Numbered from the stretch's first letter, positions 51,514 to 61,377 are shown. The stretch is 64,000 nucleotides of DNA from Candidatus Anaerobutyricum avicola (GCA_019113845.1 DXGQ01000053.1:1-64000), one strand, 5' to 3'. Notes: generated by a model not told the origin, from the sequence alone. Translations and numbers: made by a program.

Positions 51514-53923
51514 GTGCCTCCAGCGTAACCACCGGCGTCGGAAGCGCCGGAAGGTAATCCTTCACTGTCGCAGTCTGTTCACAATACGTGACTTTCCCAT
51601 CACTGCCCACTTTACCGCCTACATGGAATTTATAGGTTCCTGGTTCCGTTGCCGGATACGTGTAAGAAGACTCCGTGGTCTCCGCCACCGTCGTCCATCC
51701 ATCCTCTGTATTCCCGGTACTCTCACCTTGACTGACTTTGTGCACCCCGACGACAAAGCGGGCGTCTCCGTACGGCATCTCCTCGCTGTTCCAGCTGACG
51801 ATGATGGCATCTCGCGTATCCGCGACAGAAGCCTGCACACTGGTCACCACCGGAGCCTCGCCGATTGCCGCATAGCAGTCGTTCTGGTCATACAAAATGT
51901 TTCCATTCTCATCATAGTATTTCATATTTGTGACCGTGGCCTCGGCGTCAGCCAGGATAAAGCCGAAGGAAATCTCCGCATTTTCTATATTTCCGTCAAA
52001 CAGCGGATTACTCTCGCTGCTTTCTCTGGTGTACGTCTCTCCACCCTGCGGTGTTGCCGTGATCACAAAGGTTACTTTCCCATCTTCGTCCCTTTTCTTT
52101 TCCGCGGTGAAATGTACCGTCTGTCCCTCTTCGATGGTCCCGTTTATTCTGCCGGCATTGACCTCGCCGGTCTCATCAGAGTAGACAGCCCGCAGATTCG
52201 TGTGATTTCGGATGCCGACGGTCTCAATCGCCTCTCCGTTAAAAGCGCCGAAGAACACACCGTTAGACGAAGAATTACCGCTGGACGTCAGGGTGATATC
52301 CGCCTCCAGCTTATTACAATCCGCCGTCGCATCAAAACCATAGTAGCTGACCGTGTCAGAAAGCGCTTCACCGGTTGCCATACTGCCGCCCTCCTGCTCC
52401 AGCGTAAGCTGCTGTCCGACAGGAATTACGGTCATATCGGTCTGGTTTCCAAAATCTTTTATTGCCGGCATCTCTTCCTGTTCTGTTATTTCCGGCTCCG
52501 GCAATTGATTCGTCACATCCATGGAGTGAAGATAACCGGAACCGCTTCTTCCTGTATACGTAAAGGTCAGCGTTGCCGGACCGCCGATATATGTAAAGGT
52601 TGCTTTGTCACCATCTGCTGCGGCTTTGGCATCTACAGACAACGGCGATACTGTTCCCGCACCGGTTCCCTCTGTCTCTCCGGCACCGGTATCTCCGTTC
52701 TCTTCCTCTGAAACATTTACATCAATCTTTCCAGCATCTGCTGTATAAGCGCAAAGTCCCAGCGTGATCTCCGCATCGCCGGCTACTTTGACACTCACCT
52801 GGTCGCCACTGACCTTGTCGTCACTGCCCATCATGATACCGTGAGCCCCATTATAACTGATACCTTTATTTCCTGTGACGGTTACCAGACCGTCCGTGGA
52901 ACTTACCGACTTCCCATCACGGATGGAATAATCATCCTGATATAGTTTGGAGACGATACTGCCATCTCCGAAATCATAGGTCTTTGTTCTTCCATCAGCG
53001 TGTGGGGTGCCGGAAGCGCTGTTGTCTTTCACCTGAATGGTATAGGATGTCGGCGAAGTTTCCGTATCGTTATAAGTAAATGTGATGGTATTACCGAAAA
53101 CTTCATACGTCACATTTTCACTGACATCCTGAATAGTATCCTTTTGGATATTTCCCACACCGGCGCCGCTCAGATCTGCCCAGATGATCGCCGTATCTGT
53201 GGTCGCCAGTTCTACAGAACCGTCACCGTCATCTGTCGTCACGCTAAAATCCTCCGAGGAGGAACTGCCCGGCATCACTGTGTAAGTAGTCCCTGCAATC
53301 TGAAAACTGAATTCCTTGGACGTATCCCAGATCACGCGATAGGTGATATTATGCTCTGGCATCTTCTGACCGTCACTGGCATCTGTCAGATCAATGGTAC
53401 CGCCGTCTGTCACCGCATAGATATCCGCGTTTGCAAAGGAGACTGTGTATGTATGTCCAATCGGGAGAGAGACACTGTATGTTCCATCCGCCGCAATCTC
53501 TGTCTTCACCGTCTCTCCTGTCTCATCGGTAAACAGCAGCTTCTGCTCCGCCACTGTATCGGATGCCGAACCGGACACCGGAGAGACAGTTCCTGAGACA
53601 GTCGCCACCTGGGGCGGCGTGATGGTCTCTGCCTTAATATAATGAAGATATCCGTTACCTGTTATCGCGATGGTAATCGTCGCATTGGTCTCCGAAGTAT
53701 ACTGGATGGAAGATTCCTGGCCGTCGTTTTGTTCATCTGTTTTTAAATTAACAGTTTGTAACTGACTTTCTCCATTTACATAAATCGTTGCTGTCGCACC
53801 CGCGTTACTATACCCACAGGCAGCAAGCTTGATTGTCGTCTGCCCTTCCTGAACGGCAAGTGTAAACATCACCGACAGTTGCTCCATGAGTGGCATCGTG
53901 GAATTTAAAGCTATCGCTTGCAT
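51164..53923 (-). CDS. Pectinesterase locus fragment 2: carbohydrate-binding and Fn3-like middle part
   Basis: The true sequence begins around FTLAVQEGQTTIKLAACGYS, the in-phase continuation of fragment 1. It contains repeated beta-sandwich regions (TYDFGDGSIVSKLYQDDYSI; a later IKDFGNQTDMTVIP part) and two Fn3-like stretches near the end (VTSVQASVADTRDAIIVSWN; LEAHESSIDVSWTRSEGATD). The last ~70 residues after TSDTADAA are out of frame with the downstream catalytic part. Confidence 0.55.
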   Translation of the reverse strand: MQAIALNSTMPLMEQLSVMFTLAVQEGQTTIKLAACGYSNAGATATIYVNGESQLQTVNLKTDEQNDGQESSIQYTSETNATITIAITGNGYLHYIKAETITPPQVATVSGTVSPVSGSASDTVAEQKLLFTDETGETVKTEIAADGTYSVSLPIGHTYTVSFANADIYAVTDGGTIDLTDASDGQKMPEHNITYRVIWDTSKEFSFQIAGTTYTVMPGSSSSEDFSVTTDDGDGSVELATTDTAIIWADLSGAGVGNIQKDTIQDVSENVTYEVFGNTITFTYNDTETSPTSYTIQVKDNSASGTPHADGRTKTYDFGDGSIVSKLYQDDYSIRDGKSVSSTDGLVTVTGNKGISYNGAHGIMMGSDDKVSGDQVSVKVAGDAEITLGLCAYTADAGKIDVNVSEEENGDTGAGETEGTGAGTVSPLSVDAKAAADGDKATFTYIGGPATLTFTYTGRSGSGYLHSMDVTNQLPEPEITEQEEMPAIKDFGNQTDMTVIPVGQQLTLEQEGGSMATGEALSDTVSYYGFDATADCNKLEADITLTSSGNSSSNGVFFGAFNGEAIETVGIRNHTNLRAVYSDETGEVNAGRINGTIEEGQTVHFTAEKKRDEDGKVTFVITATPQGGETYTRESSESNPLFDGNIENAEISFGFILADAEATVTNMKYYDENGNILYDQNDCYAAIGEAPVVTSVQASVADTRDAIIVSWNSEEMPYGDARFVVGVHKVSQGESTGNTEDGWTTVAETTESSYTYPATEPGTYKFHVGGKVGSDGKVTYCEQTATVKDYLPALPTPVVTLEAHESSIDVSWTRSEGATDYEIYRYSSDEGPGQAKVVYTTSDTADAAYCRLWRNGRPCRYSFRPCQWRGAGKENGGGRRDFPSGSSGGRRKERDRAALYRQCGKCDARDAQRGLPDEL

Positions 53924-54209
53924 TCACGCTAAGCGACCCGTCACTGAATGATCCGTCACTTTGCTCAGTATAAATAGGAGCGTTTTGATTCTTAAAGTCC
54001 CACGTCACCTCCCCGCCATCTTTTACCAGTGTTGTTCCCGCTGTCTGTGTTTCTGCTGCCTGTACCGGAATCGTCAGCCAGTCTGCCGGGAACAGAGTGA
54101 CCGAAAACACAAAAGACAGCAAAACGGCGAGCAGACGCAGGGATGTCCTGCGTTGATATCTGTTCGCCGCATTCTTTTTCTGTTTCTTAAGCACATCGTA
54201 AAATCTCAA
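53808..54209 (-). CDS. Pectinesterase locus fragment 1: signal peptide and N-terminus
   Basis: TTG start 54209 after AAAGGAGAAA. It has a positively charged N-region (KKQKKNAANRYQRRTS), a hydrophobic core and a cleavage-like VQAAETQ, so it is Sec-exported. The coherent sequence (WDFKNQNAPIYTEQSDGSFS) breaks at about residue 115, where the next fragment takes over. The last ~18 residues are read out of frame. Confidence 0.6.
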   Translation of the reverse strand: MRFYDVLKKQKKNAANRYQRRTSLRLLAVLLSFVFSVTLFPADWLTIPVQAAETQTAGTTLVKDGGEVTWDFKNQNAPIYTEQSDGSFSDGSLSVNASDSFKFHDATHGATVGDVYTCRSGRADDNQACCLWV

Positions 54210-54297
54210 TCAAATTTCTCCTTTCTTTTGTATTGGCTTTTTTCTGCGTGTAAACTCCCCCCTTGTTTTAAGCCAACGGGTTTCCCGTTTCAAGGAA

Positions 54298-54326
54298 ATA
54301 TTACCACAGATTTATTTTATTTCCAA
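54298..54326 (-). promoter_or_regulatory. Promoter of the pectinesterase locus
   Basis: Minus strand: -35 TTGGAA (54321-54326), 17-bp spacer, -10 TAATAT (54298-54303). The ~80-nt leader includes ACGGGAAACCCGT, a short hairpin. Confidence 0.65.
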
Positions 54327-54414
54327 TTACATTTTATGAAATTTCATAAAGATTTTACATTTTGCTTACATACTATACTTTTTTTGCTTTTTGTAAATAT
54401 TTTCTGCAGATCGC

Positions 54415-56796
54415 TTATTTATTTTCTGCCAGCAAGGTCTCCTGCAAGCAGGCGCGGATTGTTCCATCCAGCTTCATTGTCCCGAGAATGCCCAGCATCG
54501 CCATGCGGCTGATACCCTGCTCCGTACTCCGATACAGGCGCTCTTTATCTTCGTAGAGCATTTCTGCCTGATAGAGACGGCGGAAAAATTCTGCCTGCCA
54601 GCGATATTTCGCCTGTTGCAGAGAACTTGCAAATGCAATTTCCAGCTTTCTGTCTGTCGGCAGTTCCGGAAGCAGCACCTTCAGTGTGGACGTTTCTTCC
54701 TCATACTGCCACTCGACCTTGATCTGTTCCCCGTTCGCATATACCAGTGGCTCTGCCTCTGTGACAAAGGCAAACTCCAGCGTGAAACGCCGGTCCGCCG
54801 GCAGCACCGAAAGGTCACCCTCCGGCTTATGGATAGTAAATATGCGGTTCGCCCAGTTCCATTCCATGCGGGTGAGCGCCGCTCTCCGGTCTTCGCCGCG
54901 GTCGTTGTCCTCTTTTAAGACAAAGTTCCCATCTGCTCCCGGATAGATCCGCACCCGAAGGGCAGCCGGATTCTCCACGCGGTTGTCGCTGCCGCCCTGA
55001 TCTGCCATCGGGAGGATTCCACCCGCTTTCACCAGCACCGGGATATCCTCCAGCCCGCGATAAAGCGTCAGCTTGCGACCGCCATCGTAAACGATCGGCC
55101 GGAACAGATCAAACCACTGCCCTTCCGGCAGCCAGGCCACAACCCCGGCCATTTTCGACGCCTTGTCCCCCGGACAGGTAATCGGGCAGACGATCATCTC
55201 CGTTCCGAAATAGTACTCATTTGGCACCTCGTAGGCTTCCTGCCGCTCCGGCTCCCGGTAATACATCGGACGCACCAGCGGCCGTCCCTCGAAGCAGGCG
55301 TCGCAGTTCATCGTGTACAGATACGGGATCAGCGCATGACGCAGACGCAGATACCGCTTCATCACTTCGCAGGCAGCGATATTATAGTTCCACGGTTCCT
55401 TACCGTTAAACGGGCTGTTCGTGCTGTGCAGACGGTTGATCGGGGAGAAAACACCAAACTGCAGCCAGCGGACGGATAATTCATCATCCCGGTATCCCCG
55501 CATATGTCCGCCAATGTCATGGCTCCACCATCCATAGCCGGCATTGCTGGCATTGGCGGTGAAGTACGGCTGAAAATCCAGGGACTCCCAGGTGATGATC
55601 GTATCACCGGAGAAACCGACCGGATAGCGGTGGCTGCCGATCCCTGCGTACCGGGAGAACGTCATTCCCCGCTTTCCGTCTCTGGCGCTGTCCAGATAAT
55701 GATAATGGTTGAGCATCCAGAGCGGATCCAGGCCGGGCACCTTTGTCTGCACGCCCTGCTGCCAGTCGATCCACCAGAAGTCCACGCCCTGTTCTTCCTG
55801 CGGATGATACAGATACCGGAAACAGGCATCCAGAAACTTCTGATCTGTGATATCAAAGTCAATAAACTCCTCATTTTCCCAGTCTCTGCCCAACGCCTCG
55901 GCCATCTCCCGGTACGCTTCCTCGTGCGGCCGCACCCCATCTGCCGGATGTACATTTAACGTCACCCGAAGATTCTCACGGTGCAGCCAGTCCATAAATT
56001 CAGCCGGGTCCGGAAACAGTTCTCTGTTCCAGGTATATCCGGTCCAGCCGCTGCCGTATTTCGGGTCAATGTCCACCAGATGCCAGTCCATATCGATGAC
56101 CGCCACGGAAAACGGGATCTGTTCCCGCTTAAAACGAAGCATCAGCTCCTTATACTCTTCCTCTGTGTAGCGATGATACCGGCTCCACCAGTTTCCCAAC
56201 GCATACCGGGGCAGCAGCGGCGTATTTCCCGTCAGGCGGTAGAAATCCTGCAGACATTTCTCGTACTGATGTCCGTAGCCGAAAAAGTAAATGTCCACCT
56301 CTTCCTCGGTCCGCGGCTCGACCCAGCCGTCCTCCCGCAGCAGCAGAGAATGACTGTCGTCGAGAACAGAAAAACCATCTCTCGATATCACGCCATGCCC
56401 AAGCGGTACGGCGCCGTCCGCCTCATCCAGCGTCCGCGCAGTCCCCCGCAGATCGTGAAATTTCTCTCCGTACCGCCAGATACTGTTGTAGGCGCTGATA
56501 TTTCCCCGGACTTTGATGGACAGCCCATTAGCAGAAAACGCTTCCCTGTCATAGGTGAGCTGAACCCCTTCCGTCGTGATCCGCAGCAGATGTTCTTCCT
56601 CCTGTACCTGAAACTCCGGTACGGGAAAGCTTCTGTTCCACACACACTGCGTCGGTCTGTCCTCAAATATGCCGTTTTCATTGTACTCCAGCCGGAGCAG
56701 CCACGGAGTGAGAACTGTGATCCTGTACGTTTTTCCCTGCACGACCGCCTCCGGCCGCGCTACTGGTCTCGTCTTTACATGAAACTGTTTTTTCAA
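54415..56796 (-). CDS. Glycoside hydrolase family 31 alpha-glycosidase
   Basis: 793 aa from TTG 56796 (GGGAGGAG upstream). It has an N-terminal beta-sandwich, a catalytic barrel from ~190, and C-terminal beta domains. The nucleophile is D344 in GVDFWWIDWQQG, the acid/base is probably D398 in FSGDTITW, and H425-D426 lie in HDIGGH. The WWIDWQQG version differs from the usual WxDMNE of alpha-glucosidases and marks a less characterised subgroup. No signal peptide, so intracellular. Trp and Tyr-rich active-site surroundings are conserved. Lies 59 bp after trmK. Confidence 0.88.
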   Translation of the reverse strand: MKKQFHVKTRPVARPEAVVQGKTYRITVLTPWLLRLEYNENGIFEDRPTQCVWNRSFPVPEFQVQEEEHLLRITTEGVQLTYDREAFSANGLSIKVRGNISAYNSIWRYGEKFHDLRGTARTLDEADGAVPLGHGVISRDGFSVLDDSHSLLLREDGWVEPRTEEEVDIYFFGYGHQYEKCLQDFYRLTGNTPLLPRYALGNWWSRYHRYTEEEYKELMLRFKREQIPFSVAVIDMDWHLVDIDPKYGSGWTGYTWNRELFPDPAEFMDWLHRENLRVTLNVHPADGVRPHEEAYREMAEALGRDWENEEFIDFDITDQKFLDACFRYLYHPQEEQGVDFWWIDWQQGVQTKVPGLDPLWMLNHYHYLDSARDGKRGMTFSRYAGIGSHRYPVGFSGDTIITWESLDFQPYFTANASNAGYGWWSHDIGGHMRGYRDDELSVRWLQFGVFSPINRLHSTNSPFNGKEPWNYNIAACEVMKRYLRLRHALIPYLYTMNCDACFEGRPLVRPMYYREPERQEAYEVPNEYYFGTEMIVCPITCPGDKASKMAGVVAWLPEGQWFDLFRPIVYDGGRKLTLYRGLEDIPVLVKAGGILPMADQGGSDNRVENPAALRVRIYPGADGNFVLKEDNDRGEDRRAALTRMEWNWANRIFTIHKPEGDLSVLPADRRFTLEFAFVTEAEPLVYANGEQIKVEWQYEEETSTLKVLLPELPTDRKLEIAFASSLQQAKYRWQAEFFRRLYQAEMLYEDKERLYRSTEQGISRMAMLGILGTMKLDGTIRACLQETLLAENK

Positions 56797-56855
56797 TGTG
56801 CTCCTCCCTTCCTGTCTCTTCTTTTGTTTCTTTTACTTCCTCTTTGCATCCTATA

Positions 56856-57584
56856 TCATGCGCTGCCTTTCTGCAGATACTGCCTGATCTCCTCCACCTC
56901 TTCTTCCAGCTGCCGGCAGCGTTCCCTCCGTTTCTCCTCCCGGCTCTCTTCCGCCGTCTGTGGAAACGCCGCCATATGCTCCAGAATCTGCTGCTTTTTC
57001 TCCATCTCTTTTTGCAGGTATTCCAGCAGCACCGGATCTCTCTTTGCCAACAGGCAGCTGCCGTACTGGTATGTAAAGGCGTCGGGATACTGTTCTGTCT
57101 CTCCTTCCGGCGCCGGTTCTGCCTTGATGACCACATAATACTTTCCGTCTTCTTTCAGAAACCATTCCCGCCCGATGCGATAAGAATATTCATGCAACAG
57201 GCGGCGCACTTTAAACCATTCCGACTGTGGCTGTAAGATCAGCTCCCTGCCAGCCTTCAAAAACCTGACGCCCTCTCTTAAGATCCTGCAGATCAGCTCT
57301 CCGCCCATCCCGGCGATCACGACGGTGTCCGTTTCCTCCGGCGACAGTTTCTCCAGCCCGTCGCTCAATCTAACCCCGATCCGGTCCGAGAGTCCTTCCT
57401 GCCGGATGTGCTCCTCGGCACGCGCCAGCGGTCCCCGGTTCACATCCATGGCCCAGGCCGCCGGGCACAGTCCCCGCTCCACCAGATAAATCGGTATATA
57501 TCCGTGGTCTGTCCCCACATCCGCCACACGATGCCCCGGAGTAACGGCAGCAGCCACGGTCTTCAAACGTTTTGATAATTCCAT
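56856..57584 (-). CDS. trmK: tRNA (adenine(22)-N1)-methyltransferase
   Basis: A 242-aa SAM-dependent methyltransferase with motif I VADVGTDHGYIPIYL, the DVNRGPLARAEEHI segment, the family-defining VIAGMGGELI and LQPQSE. The C-terminal third is coiled-coil. It methylates A22 of tRNA. ATG preceded by ATGGAG. In many Firmicutes it lies next to rpoD, as here, but separated by the structured element. Confidence 0.92.
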   Translation of the reverse strand: MELSKRLKTVAAAVTPGHRVADVGTDHGYIPIYLVERGLCPAAWAMDVNRGPLARAEEHIRQEGLSDRIGVRLSDGLEKLSPEETDTVVIAGMGGELICRILREGVRFLKAGRELILQPQSEWFKVRRLLHEYSYRIGREWFLKEDGKYYVVIKAEPAPEGETEQYPDAFTYQYGSCLLAKRDPVLLEYLQKEMEKKQQILEHMAAFPQTAEESREEKRRERCRQLEEEVEEIRQYLQKGSA

Positions 57585-57632
57585 TGTATTTTCTCCATAT
57601 AGTATCTATTACAAAATTAATGGCAGACAGTA

Positions 57633-58250
57633 CAGACGACGGTGCAGAACGCACATGCCTCTTCTCAGACAAACGACGGCGACGCGCAGATAGTCCGCCC
57701 GTCGGCGCCCTCCTTCGCGCATATAAATATTTTTACAAGGAAAGTGGGATAATAAAAGCTCCTCGGGAGCTTTTATATTTCGCCACAGGAAGCAAAAAAG
57801 TTCCGGTCTTTGCGCAAGCGCAGACCGATACCTTTTTTGTTCCTGTTCCCACTTTCCTGTTTCAGACTTTGTGATGCGCTCCATCACAGGCCTCCGGTTC
57901 GGACCACATGCGCGCTTATTGCCGTCTGGGTATTGCAAACAGAAGTTTTTCATTTGCAGAACGGTATTGTACTTTGTTACCGGTATCCAGACGGTGATTT
58001 CATGCGCACATTGTCCTTCGGACGACGGCCTGTGAGCGAGGACATATTACAGAATTTCGAAAAGAGCAGGGGGCGAAATAGGAAAAGAAATGTTCCCGTG
58101 CTCGCACGAAGGAGCAGTTTCTTTTCTATTTCGTAAGGCAGAGCCGGAACCGTGTGCGGTTCCTCCCCCTGCTCTTTAGTAAAACAGTGAATGTCCGAGT
58201 GAGGGAGTCGTCGGACGAAGCGGCATGTGCGCTCCTCACCGTCGTCTGTC
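57633..58250. ncRNA. Large structured non-coding element, candidate ornate RNA or fold-back mobile element
   Basis: A 618-bp gene-free region closed by a 28-bp inverted repeat (57633-57660 with 58223-58250) that is perfect except for a 5-nt internal mismatch. Inside are at least eight further stems: 57675-57680/57700-57705; 57739-57750/57848-57859 enclosing 57753-57763/57767-57777 and 57805-57810/57823-57828; 57871-57876/57884-57889; 57923-57930/57988-57995; 58062-58074/58166-58178 (13 bp perfect) enclosing 58075-58091/58119-58134 and 58147-58152/58159-58164; and 58194-58199/58212-58217. The branched layout resembles large bacterial RNAs (OLE, ROOL, GOLLD class), but I recognise none of them, nor RNase P, tmRNA or 6S RNA. 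Strand undetermined; on the minus strand it starts 8 nt after the rpoD stop. Confidence 0.65.
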
Positions 58251-58258
58251 TCTCTTCC

Positions 58259-59356
58259 TCACATGTCCAGAAAGTCCCGGAGTTTGCGGCTGCGGGTCGG
58301 ATGCCGAAGTTTGCGCAGCGCTTTGGCTTCGATCTGGCGGATGCGTTCTCTCGTCACCTGAAAATCTTTTCCGACTTCCTCGAGGGTGTGCGGTTTGCCG
58401 TCCAGAAGCCCGAAGCGCAGGGCAAGCACCCGCTGTTCCCTCTCCGAGAGCGTGTCCATGACCTCATCAAGCTGTTCCCGCAAAAGGGCGTGGGTCGCCT
58501 CCTCCGCGGGTACGGGGATGTGCTCATCCTGGATGAAGTCACCCAGATGGCTGTCCTCCTCCTCGCCGATGGGAGTCTCCAGAGAGACCGGCTCCTGCGA
58601 AATCTTGGAGATCTCCAGGATGCGCTCCACAGGCATGTCCATCCGGCGTGCCACTTCCTCCGGCGTCGGCTCCCGCCCTTTCTCCTGCAGCAGCGCCCGT
58701 CTCGCCCGGTTCACCCGGTTGATGGTCTCGACCATGTGCACCGGAATCCGGATGGTCCGCGCCTGGTCCGCGATGGCACGGGTGATGGACTGACGGATCC
58801 ACCAGGTCGCATATGTGCTGAATTTGTAACCTTTGCGATAATCAAACTTGTCCACTGCCTTGATCAGTCCGAGATTTCCTTCCTGGATCAGGTCAAGAAA
58901 CTGCATGCCTCTCCCGGCATACCGCTTGGCGATGCTCACGGTCAGACGAAGGTTCGCCTCGGAAAGCCGCCGTTTGGCAGACTCATCTCCTGCTTCCATC
59001 CGCCTTGCCAGCTCGATCTCCTCCTCCGGTTTCAGAAGAGGGATCCTGCCGATCTCTTTCAGATACATGCGCACCGGATCTTCCATGGATACATTTTCCG
59101 CGTCCATCAGATGCAGAGCGCCTTCCATCTCCTCCTCCGGGTCGGCGAGTTCCTCGTCCATGCCGTCGGACACGGTGAGAACATCGATATTTCGTTCTTC
59201 CAGGGCGGTGATGATCTGCTCAAGCTGCGCGGGCGGCAGGGAGACATCCCGAAATACATCCCGGATCTCCTGCATTTCCAGCACATTTTTATTCTTTTCT
59301 GCTTTCTGAAACAAAAGATTCAACTGCCTGCCAAAATTCTGTTCTACCCTGTCCAA
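58259..59356 (-). CDS. rpoD: RNA polymerase primary sigma factor (sigma A)
   Basis: 365 aa from TTG 59356 (GGAGG upstream). Conserved region 1.2, region 2 ([38 protein letters not shown]), region 3 and region 4 ([20 protein letters not shown]) are complete. It recognises the TTGACA/TATAAT promoters found throughout the window. It follows dnaG by 163 bp; the dnaG-rpoD order is typical. Confidence 0.97.
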   Translation of the reverse strand: MDRVEQNFGRQLNLLFQKAEKNKNVLEMQEIRDVFRDVSLPPAQLEQIITALEERNIDVLTVSDGMDEELADPEEEMEGALHLMDAENVSMEDPVRMYLKEIGRIPLLKPEEEIELARRMEAGDESAKRRLSEANLRLTVSIAKRYAGRGMQFLDLIQEGNLGLIKAVDKFDYRKGYKFSTYATWWIRQSITRAIADQARTIRIPVHMVETINRVNRARRALLQEKGREPTPEEVARRMDMPVERILEISKISQEPVSLETPIGEEEDSHLGDFIQDEHIPVPAEEATHALLREQLDEVMDTLSEREQRVLALRFGLLDGKPHTLEEVGKDFQVTRERIRQIEAKALRKLRHPTRSRKLRDFLDM

Positions 59357-59519
59357 AATACGTCCTCCACATTTTTACCCATACTTCTGCCCCTGTGCCG
59401 GCAGCCTGCGCGGCTGTCCACACGGCGGCGCGTCCTCTCTGCCGCGCCTGTACACTACGTAAAGTCTAACCATTTTTTCTTTAATTATTCTGTCTTTCGT
59501 ATTTCGGAAGGTGTCTCTG

Positions 59520-61310
59520 TCATCCCTGCTGTTCCTGATGCAGATGCAGGTTCAGTTTCTGCACCTTATTTTTTCTTGTGAGAAGCTCCTGCCAGCGCAC
59601 AATGTCGCCGGTATGCACCATCTCATCCTCAATGCTGGCAAGAAGAATCTTTTTTACCACATCGGTAAGCGCCTTGTCCCTGTCTTCCGGGGACGTCTCG
59701 TACTGAAGGTGCGCGTTAAAGAGCTCCGCCACTTCCTTCTGTTCCTCCGCTTCCGTATACTGGTTGATGATCCTGGCCGGATTTACCGGCTGTCCCTGCT
59801 CCAGCTGCTCAAAGAGCATGATGGCGACAGAGTGATACAGGGGCGTCAGAAAATCATCGGCGCTCACATACGGCCGGATATACGGATAGATTTCCGGATG
59901 TTCTGTCAGCCAGGTGAGAAGGATCCGCTGCGGGCGGGTATGTGTTTTTTCCCGCTTTTCCTGCTTTTTCTCCCGGCTCTCCGGATCCTTTTTGTACTGC
60001 TCGTTGGCTTTCTGATACTGGTAGCTGATGCCGTACTGATTGACCAGCGACTCCAGATCTTTTTGCACGATCATAAAACGATTGGCCGCAGCGGCAAGAT
60101 ACGTGCTCCTCTCCACCGGCTCCTCGATTTCCGCCAGTTTCTTTGCGATGGCACGGATACACTCGGTACGGCTCTCCGGGTCTTTCTGGTCATATTGCCC
60201 GTAGAGCACGAGCATCTCAAACATCCGGCCTGCCTCCGACTCGCTTAATCTCTTCCGGTAACCTTCGGCTCCCTCCGCTTTTATGAGCTCGTCCGGATCC
60301 TTATACGGTTTCATGGAGAGCACCCGGCCCCGGAGTCCGTTTTCCCGCAGGATCGGCAGCGCCCGCAGGGCTGCCTTCACACCGGCGCCGTCGCTGTCAA
60401 AGGAAAGAATCACCTCATCGGTGTATCGCTTTAAGAGCATCGCCTGATTGGGCGTAAACGCGGTGCCGAGCGGAGCCACCGCATTGGTAAAGCCCGCCTG
60501 ATGCAGCGAGATCACATCCATGTAGCCTTCGCAGAGGATGATGGCGTTCTCCCGCGTCCTCTTTGCGTAATTGAGGCCGTAGAGATTTCTTCCCTTGTCA
60601 AAAAGAACTGTCTCCCGGGAATTCAGATATTTCGGCTCGCCATCTCCCATGACACGGCCGCCGAAACCGATGACTCTCTGGTTGACATCCATGATGGGAA
60701 ACATGACCCGATTGAAAAACTTGTCGTAGCTCCCCTTCACCGAATCGATCGTCACCAGAGAGGATTCCTTCATCTGATAATCCGTATACCCCTGTTTTTT
60801 CAGATACTGGTACAGATCGTCCCTGTAAATATCCGCATAGCCGAGCCCGAAATGTTTGATCATCTCCTCGGAGATACCCCTTTCTTTCAGATAGGCCATG
60901 GCATGTTCACCCCGGGAACTCTTCAACAGGTAATGGAAGTAGACAGCAGCTTTTTTGTTCATTTCCTTCAATGTCACTCTGGCGTCTGCCTGCCGTCTTT
61001 CCTCCGGCGTCTGCTCCGCCTCCGGCAGCTCCACGCCGGCACGCGCGGCCAGCTCTTTGAGCGCCTCCACGAAGGAGAGCCTGTTATATTCCATCAGAAA
61101 AGTATACACATTTCCTCCCTGTCCGCAGCCGAAACAGTAATACATCTGCTTTTCCCGACTGACAGAAAAGGAAGGCGATTTTTCATTATGAAAAGGGCAA
61201 AGTCCAAAGTAGGAGGAGCCCTTTTTTTTCAGGGAAACGTATTGGGAAATAATGTCCACGATATCATTTTTTTCCCTGACTTCTTCAATTACATCATCCT
61301 CGTATCTCAT
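59520..61310 (-). CDS. dnaG: DNA primase
   Basis: 596 aa with an N-terminal zinc finger (CPFHNEKSPSFSV...YYCFGCGQGG), the TOPRIM core (ILCEGYMDVISLHQAG; SFDSDGAGVKAA; KDPDELI) and a C-terminal helicase-binding domain. Makes RNA primers for lagging-strand synthesis. Upstream of rpoD in the macromolecular-synthesis operon, which here lacks rpsU. Confidence 0.97.
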   Translation of the reverse strand: MRYEDDVIEEVREKNDIVDIISQYVSLKKKGSSYFGLCPFHNEKSPSFSVSREKQMYYCFGCGQGGNVYTFLMEYNRLSFVEALKELAARAGVELPEAEQTPEERRQADARVTLKEMNKKAAVYFHYLLKSSRGEHAMAYLKERGISEEMIKHFGLGYADIYRDDLYQYLKKQGYTDYQMKESSLVTIDSVKGSYDKFFNRVMFPIMDVNQRVIGFGGRVMGDGEPKYLNSRETVLFDKGRNLYGLNYAKRTRENAIILCEGYMDVISLHQAGFTNAVAPLGTAFTPNQAMLLKRYTDEVILSFDSDGAGVKAALRALPILRENGLRGRVLSMKPYKDPDELIKAEGAEGYRKRLSESEAGRMFEMLVLYGQYDQKDPESRTECIRAIAKKLAEIEEPVERSTYLAAAANRFMIVQKDLESLVNQYGISYQYQKANEQYKKDPESREKKQEKREKTHTRPQRILLTWLTEHPEIYPYIRPYVSADDFLTPLYHSVAIMLFEQLEQGQPVNPARIINQYTEAEEQKEVAELFNAHLQYETSPEDRDKALTDVVKKILLASIEDEMVHTGDIVRWQELLTRKNKVQKLNLHLHQEQQG

Positions 61311-61377
61311 ATTGCCTCTTTCTCATTTCTAATTATATGTCACAAGCCGTCAAACCATGCACATTTTTTTGTCTGTG

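Larger units (their letters stand above)
49525..54209 (-). pseudogene. Frameshifted secreted multidomain pectinesterase
   Basis: Three overlapping reading frames together spell one large secreted protein of about 1,550 aa. In order: a signal peptide, CBM/Ig-like and carbohydrate-binding regions, a fibronectin-type-III-like stretch, a family 8 pectinesterase domain, a Pro/Glu/Thr/Ser-rich linker and BspA-like leucine-rich repeats. The frame must change near 53864 (GTTT context) and near 51380 (GCAGC context), each needing one base skipped or two added. Flanking sequence on both sides of each site is coherent, so either two indels inactivated the gene or the assembly has errors. The catalytic domain itself is intact in the last frame. 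Confidence 0.75.

Noticed and set aside
49525..54209. Programmed +1 ribosomal frameshifting in the pectinesterase locus
   Set aside because: Neither site shows a recognisable slippery heptamer with stop or stimulatory hairpin; indels are simpler.
57609..58136. Short open frames inside the structured element on both strands
   Set aside because: They run through hairpin arms, show no domain or ribosome binding site, and match what a GC-rich palindromic region produces by chance.
58154..59581. Long open frame (475 codons) on the plus strand over rpoD
   Set aside because: Antisense shadow of rpoD extending into the structured element; no family resemblance.
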